From contig NZ_CP030028.1 in the NCBI RefSeq assembly GCF_003586445.1, forward strand, positions 1,998,501 to 2,062,500: a stretch of DNA of 64,000 nucleotides, written 5' to 3'. Shown here one piece after another: positions 43,262 through 52,093 of this stretch (positions are counted from its first letter, which is position 1; each line of letters starts with the position of its first letter). Position numbers and translations under genes: made by a program. The notes under the pieces are model-generated. The model saw only the letters and a list, made by a program, of their open reading frames with translations. It was not told where the DNA came from and did no database searches. The DNA comes from Bacillus sp. Y1 (GTDB taxonomy: Bacteria > Bacillota > Bacilli > Bacillales > Cytobacillaceae).

Positions 43262-43275
43262 TGTAAACGTTTACT
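43262..43275 (+). promoter_or_regulatory. Catabolite-responsive element (cre) for CcpA
   Basis: TGTAAACGTTTACT matches the consensus TGWAARCGYTWNCW at every position and is a perfect GTAAACGTTTAC palindrome. It lies 66-79 bp before the thiolase start, so carbon catabolite repression of that gene is likely. Confidence 0.75.
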
Positions 43276-43340
43276 ATAAGTTGATGACATTATTACAGAT
43301 AAAAATGGGAACATGAAAATAAGGGAGGGTAAAAACAAAT

Positions 43341-44522
43341 ATGACAGATGTGTATATCGTAGATGGTGCACGTACGGCTTTTACGAAATTTGGTGGTGTG
43401 TTTTCACAAATGGGTGCTATGGAGCTAGGGACAGCGAGTGCCATTGAAGCACTACGTCGCTCGAAGGTGGAGCCGAATCAGATAGATCATGTAATTTATG
43501 GAAATGTGATTCATACAAGTAAAAATGCATCCTATTTATCAAGACATATCGGCTTACACAGTGGAGTTCCTCAAGAGATTCCAGCGCTTACTTTGAATCG
43601 ATTGTGCGGTTCAGGGCTTCAATCCGTTGTAACTGCTGCACAGCATATTTTAGTTGGTGATGCAAGCCTTGTTCTTGCAGGAGGAGCAGAAAATATGTCG
43701 CAATCCCCCTACTCTAATTTCTCACAGCGGTTTAGCGGATCTAAAATGGGGAATCTCCAATTTGACGACATGCTGCTGGAAACATTGACCGACCAATATA
43801 CAGGAAGTGGAATGGGGATGACTGCTGAAAAGCTGGCCCAAATCTATGAGATTACGAGAGAAGAGCAGGATCAATTTGCTGTAGAATCACATCAGCGAGC
43901 GGCCCAATCTGCAAGTAAGGGAATCTTAGATGAAGAAATTGTACCTGTTGAGGTGAAAACAAGAAAGGGTATTCAGATTGTTAAGACAGATGAACATATT
44001 AAGCCTGATGCAAATATAGAGGCACTTCAAGTTCTTAAATCTGCTTTTAAAATAGATGGAACCGTTACAGCCGGAAATGCCTCAGGAATTAATGACGGTG
44101 CAGCATCTCTTGTTATTGCTAGTAAAAAATTCATTCAAGAAAACCGTCTAAAACCGATTGCAAGAATTGTATCCTGGGCCGTGGCAGGAGTAGATCCAAC
44201 GATAATGGGTATTGGTCCTGTTCCAGCAATTACTCAAGCGTTAAAACGTGCCAACCTTACTCTTGATGACATGGATATAATCGAAGTGAACGAAGCATTT
44301 GCAGCACAATATTTAGCTGTTGAAAAAGCACTTGGATTAAACCGTGCGAAAACAAATGTGAATGGAGGGGCAATTGCGCTTGGTCATCCGGTTGGAGCAA
44401 GTGGAGCAAGGATTTTACTAACTGCGGCTTATGAACTAAGAAGGAGAAATGGTCAGTTTGCTGTTGTTAGCTTATGTATCGGTGGTGGCCAAGGAATTGC
44501 AATGGTAATAGAGCATAGATAA
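43341..44522 (+). CDS. Acetyl-CoA C-acetyltransferase (thiolase)
   Basis: A 393-residue thiolase. Nucleophilic Cys in LNRLCGSGLQS, IEVNEAFAAQ, catalytic His in GGAIALGHPVGASGAR and second Cys in SLCIGGGQG are all present. GGGAGGG precedes the ATG. It either condenses two acetyl-CoA or cleaves 3-ketoacyl-CoA; the cre site suggests a catabolic role. Single-gene unit with its own terminator. Confidence 0.9.
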   Translation: MTDVYIVDGARTAFTKFGGVFSQMGAMELGTASAIEALRRSKVEPNQIDHVIYGNVIHTSKNASYLSRHIGLHSGVPQEIPALTLNRLCGSGLQSVVTAAQHILVGDASLVLAGGAENMSQSPYSNFSQRFSGSKMGNLQFDDMLLETLTDQYTGSGMGMTAEKLAQIYEITREEQDQFAVESHQRAAQSASKGILDEEIVPVEVKTRKGIQIVKTDEHIKPDANIEALQVLKSAFKIDGTVTAGNASGINDGAASLVIASKKFIQENRLKPIARIVSWAVAGVDPTIMGIGPVPAITQALKRANLTLDDMDIIEVNEAFAAQYLAVEKALGLNRAKTNVNGGAIALGHPVGASGARILLTAAYELRRRNGQFAVVSLCIGGGQGIAMVIEHR

Positions 44523-44525
44523 TGG

Positions 44526-44551
44526 AAGCGTAGATATCTACGCTTTTTTTG
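44526..44551 (+). terminator. Rho-independent terminator after thiolase
   Basis: AAGCGTAGA / TCTACGCTT stem followed by TTTTTTG. Confidence 0.88.
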
Positions 44552-44629
44552 TTTCTTCTATTAAGTAGCTAAAGATGTTAGAAACAATGTCGATATAATC
44601 CCTAGTAATATATTCAGGAGGGACTATGC

Positions 44630-46321
44630 TTGAAGATACAGAGTAAATTAATTGTTCTAGTTACTATTCTATTCCTATCGCTTATCGTTACAGGGACTTT
44701 ATCTGTTTTTCAATTACATTCTACTAAAAACGCTTACCTTGAAATGCAGGAAGACCAAGAAATTCAATTGTTCTTGAAGTCTCTTCAGTATCGATTTACA
44801 GGAATATCTAATGATGAAAGAGCCTTTCTTCTAACAGGTGATATGGAGTTAGTTGATGGGATTGCAAAGAAAGTAGAAGAAATAGAGAGTTATTTTTCTA
44901 TATTAACTTCAATGAATAGCTTAGCATCTGAGGATAAAGAGGAAATTAAAGAGATTCAAGCGAATCTTCAACCCTATTTTGAAAAAAATCAACAAATGGT
45001 CGAGTACTATACAAGTGGTGAGCAAGAAAAAGCATTAAAGATCCACATGGAAGAGGAAAGAAGTATTCGAAAAGAACTAGTAGATCCAAGCATAGAAACT
45101 TTTCTCACAAAAATAAATAAAGAAATAGAAGCTGATAAAAAGATAGTAAATGAGGATCAAAAAACAGGTTCGTTGATCCTATACATTGTAATTGGTCTAT
45201 CTATTATCTTTGGAGTAATAGTAGCATTTTTCATTATTAGATCAATTGTGAAGCCTTTAAATGAGATGACTAAACGGTTGAAAGATATTGCAGAAGGTGA
45301 AGGCGATCTCACACATGTTATTCATTTAAAATCCAAAGATGAGCTAGGTGTGATGGCTAATTCGTTCAATCAGATGGTAGGGAAATTACGCGATTTAATG
45401 AAACAAGTAAGTGACAATGCAGATCAGGTGGCAGCAGCTGCTGAGCAACTAAACGTTAGCTCGCAGGAAACAACAAAAGCAACGGAACAGATTGCTTCCA
45501 CGGTAGAACAAGTTGCAGTAGGAACAGATCAACAAGTAATAACAGTTAAAGATACCTCGATTAAAGTGAGCGATCTATCATCAAGATTAAGTTCCATTGC
45601 TTCAAAAACTGAATGGGTTGCTAGCAATGCGTTATCAACAGCAACAGGAGCTGTTGAAGGGAACAAAGCAATTGAAGGTATTGCTGGAAAAATGGATGAT
45701 ATTCATTCAACTGTAGAGCAATTATCACAAGAGGTTAGAAAACTAGGAGAACGATCTGGTCAAATCAGTGAGATTGTTAAAGTAATCACTGGAATCGCTG
45801 AGCAAACGAATCTTTTAGCATTAAACGCTGCCATTGAAGCAGCGAGAGCCGGAGAAAATGGAAGAGGATTTGCCGTTGTTTCAGATGAAGTTCGGAAATT
45901 AGCAGAACAATCTGCAGCATCCGCAAGTCAAATTTCTCAACTAATTGGCATCATTCAATCTGACACCAATCAAACATTACGTTCTATGGATGAAACAACA
46001 ATTAAAGTAAATGAAGGTACATCATACATTCAACATGCTGGACAGTCGTTTAAAGAAATAGAACAATCGGTATCTGAGGTTTCTTCTGAGATCCTTAAAA
46101 TGTCACGTTCAGTTCAAGAAATATCAAAGGAGACGGAACAAATGGTTGTTGCCATTGAAAAAGTAGGTGACACTTCAGAAATGACAGCAGCTGGAACCCA
46201 GAGTATGGCGGCATCAACAGAAGAGCAGCTGGCAGCAATGGATGAAATAAGTTCATCATCAAACTCTTTAGCAAAAATGGCAGAAGATCTTCAACAGGTA
46301 ATAGGGAAATTTAAAGTGTAA
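44630..46321 (+). CDS. Methyl-accepting chemotaxis protein
   Basis: A 563-residue chemoreceptor: helix 7-29, an extracytoplasmic four-helix-bundle sensor (about 30-180), second helix about 183-205, HAMP about 206-258, and a long signalling coiled coil whose hairpin tip is [30 protein letters not shown]. No C-terminal CheR-binding pentapeptide. Start is TTG with AGGAGGGA upstream; the ATG five bases earlier is out of frame and stops at once. Ligand unknown. Confidence 0.9.
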   Translation: MKIQSKLIVLVTILFLSLIVTGTLSVFQLHSTKNAYLEMQEDQEIQLFLKSLQYRFTGISNDERAFLLTGDMELVDGIAKKVEEIESYFSILTSMNSLASEDKEEIKEIQANLQPYFEKNQQMVEYYTSGEQEKALKIHMEEERSIRKELVDPSIETFLTKINKEIEADKKIVNEDQKTGSLILYIVIGLSIIFGVIVAFFIIRSIVKPLNEMTKRLKDIAEGEGDLTHVIHLKSKDELGVMANSFNQMVGKLRDLMKQVSDNADQVAAAAEQLNVSSQETTKATEQIASTVEQVAVGTDQQVITVKDTSIKVSDLSSRLSSIASKTEWVASNALSTATGAVEGNKAIEGIAGKMDDIHSTVEQLSQEVRKLGERSGQISEIVKVITGIAEQTNLLALNAAIEAARAGENGRGFAVVSDEVRKLAEQSAASASQISQLIGIIQSDTNQTLRSMDETTIKVNEGTSYIQHAGQSFKEIEQSVSEVSSEILKMSRSVQEISKETEQMVVAIEKVGDTSEMTAAGTQSMAASTEEQLAAMDEISSSSNSLAKMAEDLQQVIGKFKV

Positions 46322-46324
46322 CTT

Positions 46325-46364
46325 AAAACAGCAGCTTCCTAGTAATGGAGGCTGCTGTTTTATT
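46325..46364. terminator. Bidirectional rho-independent terminator
   Basis: AAAACAGCAGCTTCC / GGAGGCTGCTGTTTT stem (one mismatch) between the chemoreceptor stop and the convergent kinase stop. Confidence 0.85.
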
Positions 46365-47964
46365 AGGTTTCCTTATGAGTGGGGAGTTCAATCTCAAAAG
46401 TTGTTCCTGAATTCTCCATACTTTTGGCAGTCATTTGACCATTGTGGTTCTCGATTATTTTTAGCGAGACCGATAGGCCTAATCCTGTCCCCATATCCTT
46501 TGTTGAAAAGAATGGTTCGAAAATATTCGTCACAATAGAGGCAGGAATACCTTTCCCATTATCACTGAACTTTATCTGGATATGTTCATCTTTTAAATTA
46601 GTACAGATACTTACGGCTAGGGGAATATCCCGTTCAGCCTGTAAAGAATTTTGAAATAGATTAATAAATACCTGAAGCAACTCTTCGCGATTGCATAAGA
46701 TGAAAAGATTCTCCGTATGTGGTGGTATATTAAAGTCCAGATTTACATTGTGCAGCAAAGCTTCACTTTTAAGGAAATTCCATAAGTAGTCTGTAAAGAA
46801 ATGCTTAATTTGGATGCGTTCAAACACTTTTTCGGAAGGCTTTGCAATACTTAGAAAATCTGTAATAATTTTATTCGCTCGATCAATTTCCGGAATGAGT
46901 AGATTCGAAAATAATTGACCGATATCACTCCCCACCTCTTTTTCAAGAAATTGGAGGTACCCACGAACAGTTGTTAGAGGATTTCTTATTTCATGCGCGA
47001 TACCAGCCGCAATTCGCCCTGCTAGTACTTGTTTTTCAGTGGTCTTTATCTTTTCCTCCATAAAAAAGCGGTCTGTCATGTCACGTAGTTGTCCGTACGC
47101 TCCAATGACCTTCTCACCCTCATATATCGGTTGTGCATCAAAAAGACAAATAATTGGGTCTCCTAAAGCACTTTGGAAAATGACTTCTTTACTATCATAA
47201 ATTTCCTCCATAGTAAGGACACTCTTGAAATAGTCTCCTAAAATGGGAAGTTCATAAATACTTGTAAAAGGTTTATGAAAAATTTGCTTAGCAAAATCAG
47301 TAAATTCTAAAATCATCCCATTTGCATTAGAAATAATGATTCCGTTTCTAGCTCCATTTATTAATACTTGATTAAAGATATTAAGCTTACGATTTTGTTT
47401 TCTTAAAAGCAATTCTCTCTCAATGGAATCCACTAATTGGGTAAGCATTGGCAAAAATAAGGGATTGTGAAAAGCAACAGGGACCATGATATTTACACTA
47501 CCTAATAGATTATCCTCATCTGTGTAATGAAAAGGAGCGCCATAGCACGCCATTTCATGAAGAAAGGTGTGGTAATGGTTCTCTCCCACTAACTGAACGG
47601 GATGCTGGTGTTCTAACGCCAAACTAACTACATTCGTTCCTGAATCTTCTTGTCTAAATAAACTTCCCAAGTGAATACCAAATTGATCTATAGTAGACTT
47701 TATGAGGTCGTCACCTGCCAGGTCTAATAAGTAACCTTCTGAATCCGAAATAGCGATGAAAATTGGCGTTTCTTGTAAAGTGAAAATCAGTTTTTCTGAA
47801 AAGAAACGAACAACGGACAGTATTTCTCTATACGCTTCTTGTCTTTTTTGAACCTCTAATTTGGATAAAGTTACTCTGGGACGAACGATCTCATTTGGAT
47901 CCATCCCGACTTCTTTACACTTCCGCTTTGAAAGTGTGATATAACGTGGTTCCTTTTCGTTCAT
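46363..47964 (-). CDS. Sensor histidine kinase with AcoR-type GAF-PAS input
   Basis: A 533-residue soluble kinase. Residues about 40-185 form a GAF-like domain with AISDSEGYLLDLAGD, DSGTNVVSLALEHQHPVQLVGENHYH and APFHYTDEDNLLGSVNIMVP, wording that is typical of AcoR-class sigma-54 activators. A PAS domain (about 200-310), H-box GIAHEIRNPLTTVRGY and HATPase with DNGKGIP and GTGLGL follow. No membrane helix. ATG at 47964 after GAGGTG. KinA/E-type output suggests phosphorelay input; signal unknown. Confidence 0.85.
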   Translation of the reverse strand: MNEKEPRYITLSKRKCKEVGMDPNEIVRPRVTLSKLEVQKRQEAYREILSVVRFFSEKLIFTLQETPIFIAISDSEGYLLDLAGDDLIKSTIDQFGIHLGSLFRQEDSGTNVVSLALEHQHPVQLVGENHYHTFLHEMACYGAPFHYTDEDNLLGSVNIMVPVAFHNPLFLPMLTQLVDSIERELLLRKQNRKLNIFNQVLINGARNGIIISNANGMILEFTDFAKQIFHKPFTSIYELPILGDYFKSVLTMEEIYDSKEVIFQSALGDPIICLFDAQPIYEGEKVIGAYGQLRDMTDRFFMEEKIKTTEKQVLAGRIAAGIAHEIRNPLTTVRGYLQFLEKEVGSDIGQLFSNLLIPEIDRANKIITDFLSIAKPSEKVFERIQIKHFFTDYLWNFLKSEALLHNVNLDFNIPPHTENLFILCNREELLQVFINLFQNSLQAERDIPLAVSICTNLKDEHIQIKFSDNGKGIPASIVTNIFEPFFSTKDMGTGLGLSVSLKIIENHNGQMTAKSMENSGTTFEIELPTHKET

Positions 47965-48122
47965 CGAATAGCACCTCAAAAATAATAAATGCAAATTGTA
48001 TTATAACATGAAATATGTATCTTTTATCCTAGTGATTTGCCACATAGGAGGAATTTAAATAGATGTGCACAATTAACGAGAAAATCGAGCTAGAGTAAAA
48101 GGCGCAATCGGTAGCGCGTTCA

Positions 48123-48131
48123 TGTTATAAT
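48123..48131 (+). promoter_or_regulatory. Extended -10 promoter before the TraB-like gene
   Basis: TGTTATAAT: a perfect TATAAT with an upstream TG. No good -35 box is visible. Confidence 0.45.
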
Positions 48132-48204
48132 GGACAAAAAGAACATAGACATCATTATTAGGTTAGTAGACAAATCACGTGATGGTTTTTAAAGGAAGGT
48201 ATCT

Positions 48205-49370
48205 ATGGTAGAAGAAAACATTACAAGAATTCATCTTGACGGAAAAGAATACATACTTATTGGGACCGCCCATGTGTCGAAGCATAGTGCAGAGCAGGTG
48301 AAAGAGGTTATTGAAGCTGAGAAACCTGATGCTGTCTGTGTAGAGTTGGATAAGCAAAGATATCAATCGATTACGGATGGAAATAAGTGGAAGGAAATGG
48401 ATATCATACAAGTGATTAAGGAAAAGAAAGCTTCCTTATTGTTAATGAATTTAGCTATTTCTTCCTTTCAAAATCGGATGGCTAATCAATTTGGCATAAA
48501 AGCAGGACAGGAAATGATTCAAGGAATTGAATCAGCGAAAGAAACAGGCGCAACACTTGTACTCGCCGATCGGAATATCCAAATTACCTTTGCTAGAATT
48601 TGGGGTGGAATTGGCCTTAAAGGGAAAGCGCTTCTTTTAAGCCAAGTGATCGCAGGTATTTTTAGTAAGGAAAGTATTACGGAAGAAGAATTGGAAAAAA
48701 TGAAAAGTCAGGATACGCTTCAAGCGATCCTTAATGAATTTACGGAAACCTTTCCGCGATTAAAGAAACCTCTTATCGATGAACGAGATCAATATCTTGC
48801 ACAAAAAATAAAAGAGGCGCCAGGGGAGAAAATTGTTGCCGTACTTGGAGCAGCACATGTACCTGGAATCAAGGAAGAAATTAAAAAAGAACAGGACTTA
48901 ACAAAGCTAACATCTGTCCCCCTAAATCAAAATGGCCAAAAATCATTGGCTGGAGTATTCCTGTGATGATCTTAGCAATCATTGCGTATACGTTTATGGC
49001 GAACCCGCAAGCAGGGTTATCTCAAACATTCAGTTGGATTTTGTGGCATGGTGGGTTATCAGCATTAGGAGCAGCAATTGCACTCGGACATCCATTGACG
49101 GTTTTAATCGCCTTTTTGGCAGCTCCGATTACATCCTTAAACCCAGTTCTCGCATCAGGCTGGTTTGCCGGACTTGCCCAAGCTTATGTCAGACGCCCAA
49201 GTGTTAAAGATTTTGAAACACTGTCTGAAGACGTGTTTAGTGTAAAAGGATTCTGGAAAAACAAAGTTAGCCGAATATTGCTAATCGTTGTATTATCAAA
49301 CCTTGGAAGTACACTTGGAACAGTCATTGGCGGAGCAGATGTCATCCGAGTGTTCTTCGAGAACTTATAA
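48205..49370 (+). pseudogene. TraB/PrgY-like membrane protein, frameshifted
   Basis: Two overlapping ORFs make one TraB-family protein of about 388 residues. The first (48205-48966) has LIGTAHVSKHSAEQV, VCVELDKQRY and VLGAAHVPGI; the second (to 49370) has the C-terminal hydrophobic helices and GHPLTVLIAFLAAPITSLNP. The frame breaks near 48918: with six instead of five C the reading continues PPKSKWPKIIGWSIPVMILAI. TraB/PrgY proteins are metalloprotease-like inhibitors of peptide pheromones in enterococci; the role in Bacillus is unknown. Real decay or a base-call error. Confidence 0.8.
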
Positions 49371-49376
49371 TATAGG

Positions 49377-49409
49377 AAGATGAAGATCCGAAGGGGTCTT
49401 CATCTTTTT
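49377..49409 (+). terminator. Rho-independent terminator
   Basis: AAGATGAAGA-CC / GG-TCTTCATCTT stem followed by TTTA. Confidence 0.8.
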
Positions 49410-49442
49410 ATTATTTTGGGCGGGAGCCATTGTTACGGGTTC

Positions 49443-49907
49443 GTTACTTAGATATCCAGAATTTAGTGGATAGGGGGAAGTAAATTAAGAAATGGTTCCT
49501 TAGATATCCAGAAATTAGTGGGTTTGAGAATCAAATTAAGAAATAGTTCCTTGGATATCCAGAATTAGTGGGTTGGGGGAATCAAATTAGGATTTGGTTC
49601 CTTAGATATCCAGAATTTAGTGGATAGGGGGAAGTAAATTAAGAAATGGTTCCTTAGATATCCAGAAATTAGTGGGTTTGGGGAAGTAAATTAAGAAATA
49701 GTTCCTTGGATATCCAGAATTAGTGGGTTGGGGGAATCAAATTAGGATTTGGTTCCTTAGATATCCAGAATTTAGTGGGTTTGGGGAATCAAATTAAGAA
49801 ATGGTTCCTTGGATATCCAGAAATTAGTGGGTTGGGGGAATCAAATTAGGATTTGGTTCCTTAGATATCCAAAAATTAGTGAGTTGAGGGAACTAAATCA
49901 CCATTTT
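49443..49907 (+). repeat. Tandem repeat array, nine units of 51-52 bp
   Basis: Nine head-to-tail units, most starting GTTCCTTAGATATCCAGAA and containing TTAGTGGGTT-GGGGAA-CAAATTA. Units start near 49443, 49495, 49546, 49597, 49649, 49701, 49752, 49804 and 49856. Units 1-3 are nearly repeated as 4-6, so the array grew in blocks of three. There are no unique spacers and no usable long ORF. The last unit is the most diverged and nearly matches a lone copy at 2391-2421. Confidence 0.88.
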
Positions 49908-50061
49908 GTGCATGCGTTTTCCAGTAAATAGTAGAATAATAGAACTAAATCAGTGTTTAAAACATGAAACTTCCAGAGATTGGTGTAATCGGTGTGCTAA
50001 TAAAACATGTGATTTCCAATAATTATTAGAATGAGTTAATTAAATCCGTATACAAAACCTA
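49908..50061. repeat. Degenerate tail of the repeat array
   Basis: Three weak echoes of the unit can be seen at about 49919, 49970 and 50013 (TTCCAGTAAATAGTAG, TTCCAGAGATTGGTG, TTCCAATAATTATTAG), spaced about 43-51 bp. They look like old, decayed copies. No ORF. Confidence 0.4.
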
Positions 50062-50091
50062 TTGAATTTCCCCAACCGATTATGATACATT
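50062..50091 (+). promoter_or_regulatory. Sigma-A-type promoter of the hisS leader
   Basis: TTGAAT (50062-50067), 18-base spacer, TACATT (50086-50091), giving a transcript start near 50097, about 20 bases before the leader-peptide ATG. Confidence 0.5.
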
Positions 50092-50116
50092 ATATGGAAA
50101 CTTGAGGTGACGAAAA

Positions 50117-50167
50117 ATGCAGTACATAACTACCTATACATCACAATTTCATCATCATAACCATTAG
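50117..50167 (+). CDS. Histidine-rich leader peptide, 16 aa
   Basis: A 16-codon ORF, MQYITTYTSQFHHHNH, with GAGGTGA six bases before its ATG. Four of the last five codons are His (CAT CAT CAT AAC CAT TAG). It lies between the promoter and a strong terminator in front of hisS, the arrangement of classical his-operon leader peptides. When charged tRNA-His is scarce the ribosome should stall on these codons and favour readthrough. Confidence 0.82.
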   Translation: MQYITTYTSQFHHHNH

Positions 50168-50215
50168 TCTTACTATTCGATTAAAAAATCGTACATAGGA
50201 AGGCTATTTCTCATG

Positions 50216-50265
50216 AACCGTATTTGCTTAAGTTTCTAACTTATCGAGTGCGGTTTTTTTTATTT
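50216..50265 (+). terminator. Attenuator terminator in the hisS leader
   Basis: A stem of about 17 bp: AACCGTATTTGCTTAAGTT (50216-50234) pairs with 50238-50255 around a TCT loop, with one small internal loop, followed by eight T. It lies 48 bp after the leader-peptide stop and before hisS. The 10 bases 50227-50236 can instead pair with 50097-50106 over the leader-peptide ribosome binding site, a candidate antiterminator. No T-box sequence is present. Confidence 0.8.
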
Positions 50266-50291
50266 AACTAAAAGTAGGAGGCTGACAGAAT

Positions 50292-51569
50292 ATGAAGAAA
50301 ATGGATTATCAAAATGTAAGAGGAACACAGGACTATTTACCGGAGGCCGAGGTGTTGAGAAGAAGAGTAAGAAGAACGTTGGAAGATGTATTTATTCAAT
50401 ATGGTTGTAAACCTTTAGAGACACCAATCTTAAACTACACAGAGTTGCTCGCATCTAAATATGGGGGTGGAGCTGAGATACTTGAAGAAATGTACACATT
50501 ATCTGATCGTGGAAAAAGAGAATTAGCCTTGCGCTACGATTTGACGATTCCGTTTGCGAAAGTAATAGCCATGAACCCGTCAGTTAGAATGCCTTTTAAA
50601 AGATACGAAATTGGCAAAGTGTTTCGTGATGGTCCTATAAAAACAGGAAGGTTTCGAGAGTTTACTCAGTGTGACGTAGATATGGTAGGTGTGGATTCAC
50701 AAATAGCTGAAGTTGAACTTATGATGATGGCATTGGATGTGTTCAGAAAACTTGGATTAGAAGTAACCATTCAATATAACAACCGAAAACTTTTAACAGG
50801 GTTACTAGAGGTCTTTCAAACTCCTGCCGAAAAAATGAATAAAGTTGTGTTAATCCTTGATAAGCTTGAAAAAGTAGGGGCAGGAGGAGTTGTAAATGAA
50901 TTAACTGACCTTGGGTTAGAGTCAACAACCATCCATAACATCAAACAATTCCTAAACTCTAAAAACAATACAGAATACAGTTATTTTAAGCCTTTTACAA
51001 ATAAAAACTCTCTTCTCCAAAAGGGACTAAATGAACTAATGGAGCTTGAAGGCTATTTGGAGGAGCTTGGTATGAAAACAGAATGTATTTTTAATCCTTT
51101 TTTAGCAAGAGGGTTAGATATCTATACGGGTAGCATTTACGAGATTTTTTTAACGGATGAGTCTATTAAATCTAGCATTGGTAGTGGTGGAAGATACGAT
51201 AACGCAATTGGTGGATTGCTTGGAACAGATCAGAAATTTTCAACCGTGGGAATTTCATTTGGGTTAGATGTAATCTATACTGCCATAAGCTACAAGCAGA
51301 TGAACCAGGAGGAATCTACTATTGATTATTATGTCATTCCCATTAATACGGAAAAAGAGTCATTAAAAGTGGCGAGGCAGCTTAGGGAAAGGGGTTACAA
51401 TGTAGAAATGGAACTAGGAAGAAAGAAACTTGGGAAGTTGATGGAAAAAGCCAACAAAGAAGGTTTTCCAAATGTCATTATCATAGGAGAAGAGGAAGTA
51501 AAATTGAATCAAATAAAAATAAAAGAGATGAAATCGGGACAGGAAAGAACAGAATTCTTTCATTTTTAA
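50292..51569 (+). CDS. hisS: Histidyl-tRNA synthetase paralogue (HisS2)
   Basis: A 425-residue class II synthetase. Motif 1 region NVRGTQDYLPEA, motif 2 FRDGPIKTGRFREFTQCDVDMVG, the histidine-binding RGLDIYTGSIYEIF and SGGRYDNAIGG, and a C-terminal anticodon-binding domain ending before TEFFHF. It is full length, so a synthetase rather than the short HisZ regulator. The main Bacillus hisS lies with aspS; this is therefore probably a second, conditionally expressed copy, though I cannot see the rest of the genome. AGGAGG precedes the ATG. Controlled by the His leader peptide. Confidence 0.88.
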   Translation: MKKMDYQNVRGTQDYLPEAEVLRRRVRRTLEDVFIQYGCKPLETPILNYTELLASKYGGGAEILEEMYTLSDRGKRELALRYDLTIPFAKVIAMNPSVRMPFKRYEIGKVFRDGPIKTGRFREFTQCDVDMVGVDSQIAEVELMMMALDVFRKLGLEVTIQYNNRKLLTGLLEVFQTPAEKMNKVVLILDKLEKVGAGGVVNELTDLGLESTTIHNIKQFLNSKNNTEYSYFKPFTNKNSLLQKGLNELMELEGYLEELGMKTECIFNPFLARGLDIYTGSIYEIFLTDESIKSSIGSGGRYDNAIGGLLGTDQKFSTVGISFGLDVIYTAISYKQMNQEESTIDYYVIPINTEKESLKVARQLRERGYNVEMELGRKKLGKLMEKANKEGFPNVIIIGEEEVKLNQIKIKEMKSGQERTEFFHF

Positions 51570-51621
51570 AAAAAAAATGGTGTATAATGGAAAGTACCAT
51601 GACAGTAGGTGAGAATTCTAT

Positions 51622-52074
51622 ATGAAAATACGAAAGCTTAATACAGGGGAATCAGTCCCATTCGATTTGTTGCTTGAAGCTGATCCTTCTCGAAAAATAG
51701 TAGAAGAGTATATTAGAAGGGGAGATTGCTATATAGCTGAAGACTCCAACACAGTAGTTGGTGTTTACGTTCTACTCCCTACTAGACCTGAAACTGTTGA
51801 GCTAGTGAATCTTTCCGTTTTAGAGAGTGAACAAGGGAAAGGGCTTGGCAAAAAGCTTGTTTTGCACGCTATTCAGATAGCTATAGATCGTGGATTTCAA
51901 CGAATAGAAATTGGTACGGGTAATTCCAGTATTGGACAGCTGGCTCTTTATCAAAAATGTGGCTTTCGGATTGTGGGTGTAGAAGTCGACTTTTTTAGTA
52001 AGAATTACCCAGAGGAAATCTACGAAAATGGTATCCATTGTAGAGATATGATTCGACTATCAAGAGATTTGTAA
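51622..52074 (+). CDS. GNAT acetyltransferase (YvbK-like)
   Basis: A 150-residue GNAT enzyme: LVNLSVLESEQGKGLGKKLVLHAIQIA is motif A with the acetyl-CoA loop, RIEIGTGNSSIGQLALYQKCGFRI is motif B. ENGIHCRDMIRL near the end is distinctive and matches B. subtilis YvbK as I remember it. A TATAAT with upstream TG at 51581-51588 may give it its own promoter after hisS. Substrate unknown. Confidence 0.82.
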   Translation: MKIRKLNTGESVPFDLLLEADPSRKIVEEYIRRGDCYIAEDSNTVVGVYVLLPTRPETVELVNLSVLESEQGKGLGKKLVLHAIQIAIDRGFQRIEIGTGNSSIGQLALYQKCGFRIVGVEVDFFSKNYPEEIYENGIHCRDMIRLSRDL

Positions 52075-52093
52075 GAAAAAAGGGGAGTTTTTT

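Noticed and set aside
48064..48099. Eleven-codon ORF after AGGAGG upstream of the TraB-like gene
   Set aside because: Spacing to its ATG is too long, it lies upstream of the likely promoter and has no amino-acid bias.
49443..49907. CRISPR array
   Set aside because: The repeats are contiguous with no unique spacers, units are 51-52 bp and diverge along their whole length, and no cas gene is in the window.
50062..50291. T-box riboswitch upstream of hisS
   Set aside because: No AGGGTGGNACCGCG core or stem I landmarks; the leader is too short. The His-codon ORF explains the region better.
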